A stretch of DNA of 64,000 bases, from contig NZ_JAFBEX010000002.1 of NCBI RefSeq assembly GCF_016908975.1, positions 124,001 through 188,000 of the forward strand, written 5' to 3'. This DNA comes from Neobacillus cucumis. GTDB taxonomy: Bacteria > Bacillota > Bacilli > Bacillales > Cytobacillaceae. Shown here piece after piece: positions 53,359-61,803 of this stretch. Position numbers and translations under genes: made by a program. The notes under the pieces were generated by a model, which did not search any database, was not told the DNA's origin, and saw only the letters and a list, made by a program, of their open reading frames with translations. The first letter of the stretch is position 1, and every line of letters begins with the position of its first letter.

Positions 53359-53641
53359 CTTCTATTCTCCTCTAAAGTTACTTTGAAAACCCTTTCTTAT
53401 AATATAGCATATTTCGGCAAAATTCGAACAATTAATTGTGTGAAAAAGTCGGTACAAATTTAGTTTCAGTTTAGAATGCATTTTTGGGCTTGCGATAGGA
53501 AACAAAGGTAGTTACTATATAGAACCTTTTTATTGGTGCAATTATAAAACAATTATGAGCGGCTCAGTATTAGGGGGAAAGAAGGTATTATGGTTGAAGT
53601 TGTGGAATAAACACAGGGGATGGAAAAATAAGGGGGTAAAT

Positions 53642-53911
53642 ATGGATAAAAACGTAATGCCGTTTTCTGTTATCTTTTTAGGTCTATGTATTGTTTTAAG
53701 TTCTTGGATTATTTCACAATCTTTAAAATCAAAACAAAAAGAAATAGGAAATCAGAATGATCAATTTAGATATGAGTTAATCTCAAGTCAAAACAACATC
53801 ATTTTGTTTGATAAACAAAGTGGAGAATCTTGGAGAAAATTTCTTCCACCAAGTGAAGGACCAACTGAATGGGAAAAACAACAAACTCCTGTTTCTTCCA
53901 CAGCAAAATAA
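53642..53911 (+). CDS. Small membrane-anchored protein of unknown function
   Basis: An 89-residue protein with one N-terminal transmembrane segment (MPFSVIFLGLCIVLSSWIIS). A hydrophilic domain ending in FDKQSGESWRKFLPPSEGPT follows, a pattern (YELI...NNIILFDKQSGE-W) seen in many small Bacillus proteins. AAGGGGG lies before the ATG; an upstream in-frame extension to 53555 has no ribosome binding site. Confidence 0.65.
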   Translation: MDKNVMPFSVIFLGLCIVLSSWIISQSLKSKQKEIGNQNDQFRYELISSQNNIILFDKQSGESWRKFLPPSEGPTEWEKQQTPVSSTAK

Positions 53912-54037
53912 AACTAGCAACAAGAACAGAAGAAAACGAGTATAAATAAATTAAAATCTTGGATTAAATATAGGTGCTCAATGAGGAATTGGATTCTTAT
54001 ATATTGAAAATATACATAATAACCGGGGTGGACATTT

Positions 54038-54979
54038 ATGTTTTTAGAAATAAACGAAAAGCTTGTGAAAATACAGGAACAATTACGCAAAAAGGAAAAG
54101 TATCATTGGCAGTTAAACGAATACGAAAGGGAATGGGATTCCATTCAGGAAACGATACGTCAATTGGAAAAAGCCTTTCAATCTGAAGAAAAAGATGTCA
54201 AAAGATTGGAAGGCATCAGCCTTGCGAGTTTATTTGCTGCACTGTCCGGTACAAAAGGGGAAAAGCTGGCGAAAGAAAAGGAAGAATTTGTGCTTGCCCA
54301 ATACCGTTTGGAACAAGCGACCCTAACAAAGAAAGATATCGAAGAATCAAAACGCCAGATAGAAAATCAATTATCAGATCTCGTTGATATTGAAAAGCAG
54401 TATGAAAATCTTCTGTTGGAAAAAGAAAAGCTAGTCAAAGCAAGTCAATCCCCTATGGCAGAAAAAGTCTTGGAAATGAGCGAACAAGAAGGAATCCTTC
54501 AATCTAAGATGAGGGAATTGGATGAAGCCATCGATGCCGGTGAAGAAGTAGCGCAATTGTTGGATGAAACATTATTGGCACTAAAGAAGGCACAAAGCTG
54601 GGGGAATTTTGACATTTTTGCTAAGGGTGGCTTTATAACGGATATGGTAAAACATCAGCACATTGACCATGCCGAAGAAGTGATTAGAAAGGCACAGTCG
54701 AGTATGCGGTTCTTTCAAAAGGAACTGTTGGATGTAAACAAGAATGCCAATATTGAAATCAAAATCTCCGACATGCTGAAGTTCGCTGATTTCTTTTTTG
54801 ACGGGTTCATTTCCGATTTTATGGTGCAGGGAAAAATCAACAACGCATTGAAGCAAACTAGGGATGAATATGACAACGTAACGGAAATTATCATGAAATT
54901 AAATTTGGAATACAATGAAACGCAATCGGAACTCGAAAAAATCCAAAAAGAAAAACGGGAAATCGTCGAAAAATTGTAG
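54038..54979 (+). CDS. Coiled-coil protein of unknown function
   Basis: A 313-residue, highly charged protein with heptad-like coiled coils over about residues 1-55, 80-175 and 265-313. They flank a more hydrophobic middle (GISLASLFAALSGTKGEKLA, and LALKKAQSWGNFDIFAKGGF). There is no signal peptide or membrane segment. CGGGGTGG precedes the ATG. No family recognised with confidence; proteins of this type with a central helical hairpin may act in cell-wall or stress structures. Confidence 0.7.
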   Translation: MFLEINEKLVKIQEQLRKKEKYHWQLNEYEREWDSIQETIRQLEKAFQSEEKDVKRLEGISLASLFAALSGTKGEKLAKEKEEFVLAQYRLEQATLTKKDIEESKRQIENQLSDLVDIEKQYENLLLEKEKLVKASQSPMAEKVLEMSEQEGILQSKMRELDEAIDAGEEVAQLLDETLLALKKAQSWGNFDIFAKGGFITDMVKHQHIDHAEEVIRKAQSSMRFFQKELLDVNKNANIEIKISDMLKFADFFFDGFISDFMVQGKINNALKQTRDEYDNVTEIIMKLNLEYNETQSELEKIQKEKREIVEKL

Positions 54980-55122
54980 TTCGCTAAATGACTGTTTCTG
55001 CAGACTTTTTTCATAATTCTTAATCAATTTGGGAAGGTTGGTTGTAGAAGGAATTTGTTTCTATTTCTTGAATGTCTAATTTTATTGAAACATTAATGAA
55101 TTTGAGAGGGGAGTTAATTAGG

Positions 55123-55470
55123 ATGATAAAAGGTTTCGGGGGAATATTTTGGAGAACTAAAAATCTTGATGTTGTAAAAAAATGGTACAGTGAAGTGTTA
55201 AAGATTGAAATAGACAATTGGAATGGGACTATTATTAAACCCCAACCAGAAAATGAAACTATCTTTTCTTTCTTTGCGGATGATGATAGTTATTTCCCAA
55301 CAGAACAGCAAGTAATGTTAAATTTCCAAGTTTATAACCTAGACGAGACTATAAAGCATCTTGGACAAGTTGGTGTACCTCTTGCAAAGGAAAAAGAAAT
55401 TAGTGAATTTGGAAAGTTTATATGGATTGAAGATCCTGAAGGTAGGCTGGTTGAGCTCTGGGAGAAATAA
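55123..55470 (+). CDS. VOC family (glyoxalase-like) protein
   Basis: A 115-residue single-domain VOC protein: GIFWRTKNLDVVKKWYSEVL, LNFQVYNLDETIKHLGQVGV and the C-terminal IWIEDPEGRLVELWEK. The final Glu is the family metal ligand, but the N-terminal His/Gln ligand is not obvious. GAGAGGGGAGTTAATTAGG precedes the chosen ATG. Function (fosfomycin/bleomycin-like resistance or isomerase) cannot be assigned. Confidence 0.85.
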   Translation: MIKGFGGIFWRTKNLDVVKKWYSEVLKIEIDNWNGTIIKPQPENETIFSFFADDDSYFPTEQQVMLNFQVYNLDETIKHLGQVGVPLAKEKEISEFGKFIWIEDPEGRLVELWEK

Positions 55471-55592
55471 ACGGGTTGTCAATATTCATAATTTGTTAAA
55501 ACGAGTGCGTTTCTTCAGTAAAATAATACTATCTGTTGATTTCAATCACTATTGCGATTAAACATAAAGATAGCGAAGGGGTGTCTTAAACC

Positions 55593-55765
55593 TTCGCTTG
55601 AATTTTTCCTATTTCCTTCAACAGACAACCAAAATGGCCATTAAATGCTCGAATCAGTTCTAGGGCCTTTTGCTTATCTTTACATATTTTCGTTTCACCC
55701 ACAAACGTGTTTTTCTTAACGGAATCGGTAGTTCTTTTGTTTGTTTTCTGATTTTTAATTTTTAT
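55593..55765 (-). pseudogene. Open stretch without start codon
   Basis: On the minus strand, after the phosphatase relic, a frame reads KKNTFVGETKICKDKQKALE, LIRAFNGHFGCLLKEIGKIQ, AKV and a stop, but with no initiation codon before a stop upstream. The last bases form a GCGAAGG/CCTTCGC hairpin. Probably the tail of an unidentified gene joined by deletion. Confidence 0.3.
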
Positions 55766-56611
55766 ATCAACCCATACTTTTTAAAACTATTATAGATGCC
55801 ATTTTCATCATGAGAATCGGTTACTTCATTTGCTACTTTCTTGACCGTTTCGTGAGCATTCCCCATCGCAATGCCATGATGGACAAATTCGAGCATTTCC
55901 AAATCGTTCAAACCGTCACCGTAGGCAAAGGTATGTACTTTGCTTATGTTAAAATGCTCAATCACCTTCATAATAGCGGTCGATTTGTTGATACCAAGAA
56001 TGGATATCTCCCCACCATTCTTTCTAAATGCAGATACAGTGTTAGGAATAATCGTGAATGTCGCTTCAAATTCTTGAGCGATACTTTCATAGGGTAAGTC
56101 ATCGGAACCAAAAAAAACAATCTTATTGATATCTTCCCGAATCAAATCTTCCCCCTCAATGATCATCTCATAGAAGGGCATGAACCCTTTTTCAATTGCT
56201 TCTTTAAAATCAGGTTTGTCCAACCAGTGTTTTTCTATAGCGGAAAGCATTCGCTGCTTTGCGTTTTTTGCTAGAAAATGTACCCTCATTAGATTCCAAC
56301 AAGAAGTCGATTTCATGCTTATCAAAAAACTCCACAAGCTGCTGGAGGTTCTCTTTTTTTAATTTTTCATGAAATAATATGTTATCTCCGATTTCGATAT
56401 ATCCACCTGCCGCTCCAATGATGCCATCAAAACCAACCTCTAGTATTTCAGGGAATATGATGTTTCTAGACCGACCTGTACAGATGAATACAAGATGACC
56501 GTTTTCTCTAGCCTTGCGAACAGCAAGTGTTGCTGATTCAGGAATCACCCCATTATCATTCATTAATGTTCCGTCAATATCCAAGAAAATAATTTTCTTC
56601 AAAAGTTTCAC
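55762..56611 (-). pseudogene. Cof-type HAD-IIB phosphatase, frameshifted
   Basis: The first half has HAD motif I FLDIDGTLMNDNG and motif II VFICTGRSR. The second half, in another frame, has motif IV YGDGLNDLEMLEFVHHGIAM. The frames join at a run of six As (minus strand, 56264-56269). Deleting one A restores SSKNAKQRMLSAIEKHW and a protein of about 280 residues, the normal length. A single-base homopolymer change, so either recent decay or an assembly error. Confidence 0.88.
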
Positions 56612-56803
56612 CTACTAATAATTTATAAAGACGATTATTTAAATTTTAAATCACGAATCCTACACCACATACTAATTTCAAGAGCGTATACTTCAAAATC
56701 GGAATCCTGCTAACGATATTTTACCTTACATTTTCTTTGTTTGCGATAGGAAACGGAACCCATGACCAATCGCAACAACAATCGAAGTCAGCCATATAAA
56801 TAA

Positions 56804-57421
56804 TTATTTTTTTAACCCAGCAGCAAAGAAGGGACCATTAACTGTAATGGTCGATAGAATACGAGCCATTTCTTGAGGGGATTCTTTCATGCCATTATTC
56901 AACCATTGTTGAATAACCCCTATGTGTGCAGACGCTATATACGAAACTAAATATTCTCCTGGAACAAGTAAGTTTTCCTCTTTTATAATTGCGTTTACAT
57001 CATTTCCGTATAGTGTTTTCCACATAAAATCTTTCAACCTAGTTTGAAAGGATAAATCTCCTTTTGGACCTAACACAGCTCTCATAAATCCACTATTCTC
57101 ATTTAAATACTCAAAAATTAAAACTACGAGAGGAACAGGTGCTAAAGTCGGGGAGTTAGTTTCGAGAGCAGCAATAACATCTGGAAAGTTCTGTTTGGCA
57201 ATTCTGGACATCTCAAACATAATTTCTTCTTCGCATCGGGTCATTAAATCAAATTTGTCTTGATAGTGTGCATAAAATGTACCCCTATTAATTTTCGCTC
57301 TAATTGTTATGTCCTTCACCGTAATGGCTTCGAAACCCTTTTCATCGATTAATTCAACTAGTGCATCTCGGATTGCTCCTTTTGTCCGAATGATCCGCAA
57401 ATCAGTATTACTATCTCGCAA
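56804..57421 (-). CDS. TetR/AcrR family regulator
   Basis: A 205-residue TetR protein. The HTH is FEAITVKDITIRAKINRGTF followed by YAHYQDKFDL. The C-terminal region (VPLVVLIFEYLNENSGFMRA) resembles the TetR_C_8-type dimer domain. It is divergent from the YhgE-like gene with a near-perfect dyad between them, and is the likely repressor of it. Unlike the two TetR paralogues at 24.4-25.6 kb it is not closely related to them. Confidence 0.9.
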   Translation of the reverse strand: MRDSNTDLRIIRTKGAIRDALVELIDEKGFEAITVKDITIRAKINRGTFYAHYQDKFDLMTRCEEEIMFEMSRIAKQNFPDVIAALETNSPTLAPVPLVVLIFEYLNENSGFMRAVLGPKGDLSFQTRLKDFMWKTLYGNDVNAIIKEENLLVPGEYLVSYIASAHIGVIQQWLNNGMKESPQEMARILSTITVNGPFFAAGLKK

Positions 57422-57533
57422 GCTAATTCCTCCTTAATTTTATCCAACACATTCATAAAAGGTGTTCCGTAAACTACACATTTGCCTATTTTGATTATTG
57501 AACAGAATAGAATTCAATTATAAAATTTGAAAT

Positions 57534-57559
57534 ATGATAAACAACACGTTGTTCATTAT
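57534..57559. promoter_or_regulatory. TetR operator candidate
   Basis: ATGATAAACAAC-AC-GTTGTTCATTAT: 10 of 12 positions pair across a two-base centre. It lies 31-56 bases before the YhgE-like start codon and within the promoter region. Confidence 0.65.
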
Positions 57560-57589
57560 TATAACAAAAAACAGGGGAGGATAATAAAT

Positions 57590-58783
57590 ATGTTCAAAAA
57601 CAAATTGTTATTGGTTTCACCCATTATTGCATTCGCAGTTCTTTTTATTTTTTCACTAACACTTTTTCCATCGGTTCAACCTCAACCTAAAAATTTGCCC
57701 ATTGCCATTGTTAACGAAGATCAAGGAGTACAAATTTCTAATCAACCAAAAATCAATATGGGTCAGACAATCGTTGCGATGATACAAAAAAATTCAAAAA
57801 CAGGTGCAGATAAAGAACCTGCTGTAAAATGGGTTGAAGTAAAAACAGCAGAGGAAGTACAAAAAGGAATGGATAATCAAGAATATTATGCTGCATTGGT
57901 CATTCCGAAAGATTTCAGTGCCAAGCAGGCATCATTACGGACGCCAGCACCTGCTTCACCTGAAGTTCAAATATATATCAATCAGGGAATGAATACAGCA
58001 GCCTCAAGCGTGGCGGGACAGGTCTTGAATGGAGTAGTTGACAGTATGAACAAAAATGTTCGAACCCAACTCTTTCAAGGATTTGAAAAGCAAGGAGCAA
58101 CATTAACCGCGAAGCAAGCTGCAAGCCTAGCAACACCTATTACAAAAAATGTCACTAATGTTAATGAAATTGGTACTAATAGTGCAAACGGAAATTCTCC
58201 TGTTTCCTTGTTTCAGCCATTATGGATAGGAAGTTTAGCAAGTGCTGCTATTATCTTTTTGGCTGTTAGTAAATTATCAATTACAAATCGAAAAGAGTAC
58301 CTTACAGCAAAAATAGCACAAATTTTAATGGGGGCTTTTGTGGCCCTTGTCGTTGGATTTGGTTTACCATGGCTGGCAGGTGATATGGTAGGACTTCATA
58401 TTCCACAGTTTACAAGCATAGCTTTATTCCTAACAATTACTTCCTTTAGCTTTTTCCTAATGATTTCAGCTGTACTTTCGTGGTTGGGATTTAGAAGTAT
58501 CGCTCTTTTTGCCCTATTATTATTCTTTGGGGCACCATTGCTTTCAATGGCTCCAGAAATGATGTCTCCCTTTTATCGAGATTGGATTTATTCGTGGTTA
58601 CCAATGCGATTTATGATACAAGGCTTGCGTGAATTGTTCTTCTTCGGAAAAGAATTAACCTGGAGTTCATCCCTATCAACTCTTGTATGGATTGGAGTAG
58701 TAAGTATGGTATTCCTATTAGCTTCTGCTTTAAAACTTAATTCAATAAAAAACCAAACACAAAACCCAAAACTAGAGGGTTAA
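57590..58783 (+). CDS. YhgE/Pip-type ABC-2 membrane protein
   Basis: About 397 residues. One N-terminal membrane segment is followed by a ~190-residue extracellular domain (LPIAIVNEDQGVQISNQPKI, YYAALVIPKDFSAKQASL). Five or six C-terminal segments follow (ABC-2 permease-like). The YhgE/Pip family includes phage infection protein and exporters of unknown substrate. It lacks an adjacent ATPase. GGGGAGG precedes the ATG. Under control of the divergent TetR regulator it probably gives resistance to a membrane-active compound. Confidence 0.85.
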   Translation: MFKNKLLLVSPIIAFAVLFIFSLTLFPSVQPQPKNLPIAIVNEDQGVQISNQPKINMGQTIVAMIQKNSKTGADKEPAVKWVEVKTAEEVQKGMDNQEYYAALVIPKDFSAKQASLRTPAPASPEVQIYINQGMNTAASSVAGQVLNGVVDSMNKNVRTQLFQGFEKQGATLTAKQAASLATPITKNVTNVNEIGTNSANGNSPVSLFQPLWIGSLASAAIIFLAVSKLSITNRKEYLTAKIAQILMGAFVALVVGFGLPWLAGDMVGLHIPQFTSIALFLTITSFSFFLMISAVLSWLGFRSIALFALLLFFGAPLLSMAPEMMSPFYRDWIYSWLPMRFMIQGLRELFFFGKELTWSSSLSTLVWIGVVSMVFLLASALKLNSIKNQTQNPKLEG

Positions 58784-58989
58784 TGATAAACAAGCCGTTT
58801 CCTTATGGGGGACGGCTTCAATAAGAAAATTTAATATTAGCTTGTTAAGTAAACGGAGTACAAGAGTTGAAGACCAAGGATTGCTGCTGCAAACTTTAGG
58901 TAATAGGAATGGAAATTTTGGAAGGAATCTACTAAAGATTTATTCGGTTGTTCCTGTTATAGTATTCACTGTCGCAATCGAAAACAAAA

Positions 58990-59391
58990 ACATGAAATGG
59001 TGAGTAGTCGCGGTTCCTTTTTTGGAGCTGAGGAAAGTCCAGGCTCGCACAGTGCTGAGATGCCTGTAGTGTTCGTGCCACTTGCAAAGGTGGGCAGTCA
59101 ATAGTTATAGGCTGACGGCGGTGAAATCATGCTAAGTCCATAGGGATATGCTGAGAATAGCCTGAAAGTGCCACAGTGACGAAGCTTTTCTGGAAACGGA
59201 AAAGGTGGAACGGGGTAAACCCCACGAGCGAGCAACCCAAATTTAGGTAGGGGCATCATCCTTAAGGGAAATCAACCTGCGGATGGATTGGTCACAAAGG
59301 CCGATAGATAGATGACTACTACTTCCTGTACAAGGCTTGCAGCCGATTGTAGTACGGAAGCACAAAACCTGGCTTACAGCCATTTCTTGAG
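58990..59391 (+). ncRNA. rnpB: RNase P RNA, type B
   Basis: About 400 nt, the size of B. subtilis P RNA. Conserved elements are read in order: GAGGAAAGTCCAGGCTCGCA (P4 5' strand/CR-I), CAGTGCTGAGATGCC, GTAGTGTTCGTGCC, GGCTGACGGCGG, TGAAAGTGCCACAGTGACGA, GGAACGGGGTAAACCCC, CGAGCGAGCAACCCAAATTT, GATAGATGACTACTAC, ACAAAACCTGGCTTACAG (CR-V/P4 3' strand). Ends pair as P1 (GAAATGG at 58994 with CCATTTC at 59380). It matures the 5' ends of tRNAs. Not flanked by the gpsB and ypsC genes expected from B. subtilis. End positions are approximate. Confidence 0.95.
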
Positions 59392-59752
59392 CATAGCGTT
59401 GTGACAAGGCGGGGTGAACTGGGAATTTAGTCCAATAATCCGCAAATACATAGCATCCTAAAACTCTTTCCAAAGGAGGAAAGGGTTTTTCTATTTAATT
59501 AGATTGTTCTGCAAGACACTCCATAAAAGTGGTGTTTTTATCGATGGGTTAATATTAGTATGAAAAGATTGGTGGGGAAGTGGTTGATAGTAAACAGTTG
59601 ATTTCACTGGTAAAGAGTTAATGGAATTAACATATGGTTGGAAGGATCTTCGTTCGCTTAAATAACAGATTCTTCTTTTCGTTCTTTTAAAAAATAGTAG
59701 TGACTTATCAAACTAACTGGACAGAGTTGTTTATTAAGAAATAAAAACCATT
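59392..59752. other. Region after rnpB, no gene seen
   Basis: Holds the rnpB terminator at 59462-59493 and the terminator of the yyaS gene at 59746-59767. In between, about 59495-59740 shows only short frames; a stretch near 59620-59665 reads like a gene scrap (ELMELTYGWKDLRSLK) but has no context. Confidence 0.5.
59462..59493 (+). terminator. Terminator of rnpB
   Basis: AACTCTTTCC and GGAAAGGGTT arms followed by TTTTTC. Confidence 0.75.
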
Positions 59753-59770
59753 CTAAATGGAATGGTTTTT
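59746..59770 (-). terminator. Terminator overlapping the yyaS-like stop codon
   Basis: AACCATTC and GAATGGTT arms; the right arm is part of the last codons of the gene on the minus strand, and a T-run follows. Confidence 0.65.
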
Positions 59771-60415
59771 TTCAGTATCATATTTAGGTGATGTTGAGTT
59801 TGTTAGAATGCGGTCTAAAACTTTTTCAGTAAATAGCATAAAGAAATTAAGGATGATCCCTCCTAAACAAACGGTTAATAAAGTCCCAATGCCAATTGGT
59901 CCATTGAAAAGTAATGCCATTATCAAGAATAAGAGGTAAAGGAATGTTCTAGAAAACAGTATATTTGTTCTTGTTAATTCTTGAATGATTAATGTTAAAC
60001 GGTCAATGGGAATAGGTGCAAAATTAGTTGGTAAATAAATTGCTGTTCCCAAACCGATAACAACTAAGCCGACCCCAAAACAAATAAGTTTGCTGAATAA
60101 TAATTCGGGGGTTATAAGTTTGTGGAATAAAAACAGCCACAAATCAATACCAATACCCGAAATAAAAGCTGTCAATAATCCCAAAACTTCGGGTCTTTGT
60201 CTTTGTAATAATGAATTACATCCTATCAGTATAAAAGCTATGATAATTTCCCAACTTCCCACGGTAAGCCCCACGTTTTTGGATAGACCGACCAAGAGTG
60301 CATCAAAAGGGGATGTTCCAAGGTTGGATTGTATAGTGAAAGAAATACCAAGGGTTAATACTAATATTCCTAATGCATAAACAACATATTTGGCTTTACT
60401 CCATCTTTTTATCAT
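59753..60415 (-). CDS. yyaS: YczE/YyaS family membrane protein
   Basis: A 220-residue integral membrane protein with five to six segments. Its start is YVVYALGILVLTLGISFTIQ SNLGTSPFDALLVGLS (read in two parts), the hallmark of YczE/YyaS/YitT-like proteins. FAPIPIDRLTLIIQELTRTN is also conserved. Function unknown. It overlaps the upstream GNAT gene by four bases, and the pair matches the order of yyaT-yyaS in B. subtilis, next to yybA. Confidence 0.82.
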   Translation of the reverse strand: MIKRWSKAKYVVYALGILVLTLGISFTIQSNLGTSPFDALLVGLSKNVGLTVGSWEIIIAFILIGCNSLLQRQRPEVLGLLTAFISGIGIDLWLFLFHKLITPELLFSKLICFGVGLVVIGLGTAIYLPTNFAPIPIDRLTLIIQELTRTNILFSRTFLYLLFLIMALLFNGPIGIGTLLTVCLGGIILNFFMLFTEKVLDRILTNSTSPKYDTEKNHSI

Positions 60416-60864
60416 TTTTTAGTAGATAATTCTTTTAGCATGATGATATGTGGAATTCCATCTTCTATAAATATATTAGATGAAGTCCGATAGCCAAGTT
60501 TTTGATAAAAGCCCTCCGCTTGTGTTTGTCCGTGTAATTTAACATGGGATACTCCCTGTTCTTCTGCGATATCCTCTAAAGCTTTTATTATGATTTTTCC
60601 AAGACCAAATTTACGGTAAAGTTCAAGGATGCAGATTCTCTCCAATTTACCTACACCATTCATAAACCTTATTCTTCCCGTTCCGACCGGTTGTTCATGG
60701 TAATGGACTAATATGTGTTCACAAAGTCCATTCAGTGTATCAAATTGATCAAATTCATCTTCTAGTGGTACGCCTTGTTCCATCACAAATACTTCTTTTC
60801 GAATAGCAAATGCTGCGTTTAAATCTTCAATAGTCGTTATTCTTTTTGCATACATTTTTTTCAT
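60412..60864 (-). CDS. yyaT: GNAT acetyltransferase, YyaT/ElaA-like
   Basis: A 150-residue GNAT. Features are AFAIRKEVFVMEQGVPLEDE near the start (ElaA/YjcF-like), RICILELYRKFGLGKIIIKA with the acetyl-CoA loop, and VKLHGQTQAEGFYQKLGY. Two starts are possible (60864 and 60855). Two identical-type MarR dyads lie 28-96 bases upstream. Context with yyaS, yybA, paiA and paiB matches the B. subtilis arrangement. The acetylated substrate is unknown. Confidence 0.85.
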   Translation of the reverse strand: MKKMYAKRITTIEDLNAAFAIRKEVFVMEQGVPLEDEFDQFDTLNGLCEHILVHYHEQPVGTGRIRFMNGVGKLERICILELYRKFGLGKIIIKALEDIAEEQGVSHVKLHGQTQAEGFYQKLGYRTSSNIFIEDGIPHIIMLKELSTKK

Positions 60865-60891
60865 TCCTTTTAGATAATATAATCATGATAT

Positions 60892-60913
60892 TTTTGTTGC
60901 AAATGCAATAAAA
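60892..60913. promoter_or_regulatory. MarR-type operator 1 (YybA candidate)
   Basis: TTTTGTTGCA-AA-TGCAATAAAA, a 10-2-10 dyad with one mismatched pair, directly upstream of the yyaT start. Confidence 0.75.
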
Positions 60914-60937
60914 TAATATAAATTTAATTTATAACAC

Positions 60938-60959
60938 TTTTATTGCAAATGCAATAAAA
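60938..60959. promoter_or_regulatory. MarR-type operator 2 (YybA candidate)
   Basis: TTTTATTGCA-AA-TGCAATAAAA, a perfect 10-2-10 dyad, 46 bases from operator 1 and on the same DNA face region of the promoter. Confidence 0.75.
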
Positions 60960-60984
60960 AGTTCATAAGGCTAGGGGTATGTAA

Positions 60985-61092
60985 AAATATGAAAATGCGC
61001 TAGCTTTTTATAAGAAAATGGAGTTTGTTTAAACGGGAACTTAGCCTTTTTTATGGGTGATGAGGAACAAGTGGACTTTATAGCTGATGAAG
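60985..61092 (+). pseudogene. Fragment of a paiA copy
   Basis: Reading across one nonsense codon and one small deletion gives [31 protein letters not shown]. This aligns with [20 protein letters not shown] and [10 protein letters not shown] of the intact paiA at 62283. Only the 3' end is present. Confidence 0.75.
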
Positions 61093-61152
61093 GAATTTTC
61101 ACATTTTTTCTTGAATATATCTTAGGATTAGACTATGGATGGAGGGCTGTTT

Positions 61153-61617
61153 ATGGCAGTAGTTTCAATCTATACTGTTGGTAGGCTTAACCACCCCTAT
61201 GACCACACTGCCTCGCGTGAATTTTTTCAAGTAGGAAATGAAGTATATCGTCAGGCAACAAAATCAGGACTTATAGAGACATTTTCACCTGAAGGAATTC
61301 CATTCCCTGAAGAATCCGTAAAGGGGAATGGTTCTCCTATTCTTACACTAACAGTATGGAGAAGCCTTCAATCCTTATATCACTTTACCTATTCAGGACA
61401 ACATAGGCAAGCATTACAAGATAGAAGCAAATGGATTGAGTCATATCCAGAGAAACACCTATCTTATGTAGTTTGGTGGACAGAAAAAGTGCAGGAAGTC
61501 TCATGGGATGAGGCATTTAAGAGATACAATTATTATATTCAGCATGGTTCCACTCCTTTTGCATTTGATTTTAAGCATGCATTTGATGAAAAAGGAGAGG
61601 CGTTCTTGATTAAGTAG
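61153..61617 (+). CDS. DUF3291 family protein
   Basis: A 154-residue protein. AVVSIYTVGRLNHPYDHTAS begins a ferredoxin-like barrel, followed by LTVWRSLQSLYHFTYSGQHR and HLSYVVWWTEKVQEVSWDEA, the conserved DUF3291 core (resembles heme-binding monooxygenase-like dimeric barrels). TGGAGGG lies before the chosen ATG; an ATG 18 bases earlier lies before that site. It sits between a paiA relic and yybA, which suggests an insertion or replacement in a formerly contiguous block. Function unknown. Confidence 0.8.
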   Translation: MAVVSIYTVGRLNHPYDHTASREFFQVGNEVYRQATKSGLIETFSPEGIPFPEESVKGNGSPILTLTVWRSLQSLYHFTYSGQHRQALQDRSKWIESYPEKHLSYVVWWTEKVQEVSWDEAFKRYNYYIQHGSTPFAFDFKHAFDEKGEAFLIK

Positions 61618-61660
61618 GGGGGACCCATTATTAATTAAGATTTTATCCATTAATTTATAG

Positions 61661-61692
61661 GAGGCGATGCTTAAACAAGCATCGCCTCTTTC
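61661..61692 (+). terminator. Terminator of the DUF3291 gene
   Basis: GAGGCGATGCTT and AAGCATCGCCTC form a perfect 12-base stem with a four-base loop and TTT. Confidence 0.85.
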
Positions 61693-61737
61693 CATGGTTT
61701 AAAAATTAAAAAGGGGAACGAGAATTTTGTATTATAT

Positions 61738-61759
61738 TTTTGTTGTAAATACAATAAAA
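61738..61759. promoter_or_regulatory. MarR-type operator 3 (YybA candidate)
   Basis: TTTTGTTGTA-AA-TACAATAAAA, same 10-2-10 layout as the two sites before yyaT with G/C to A/T changes in the core; overlaps a TATAAT box at 61761. Confidence 0.7.
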
Positions 61760-61803
61760 ATATAATACTCTTTATAAGACAAGAAATGGATGGAGTTGAA
61801 TTT

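Noticed and set aside
59243-59473. A 76-codon minus-strand frame
   Set aside because: It lies inside the RNase P RNA gene and is a chance frame.
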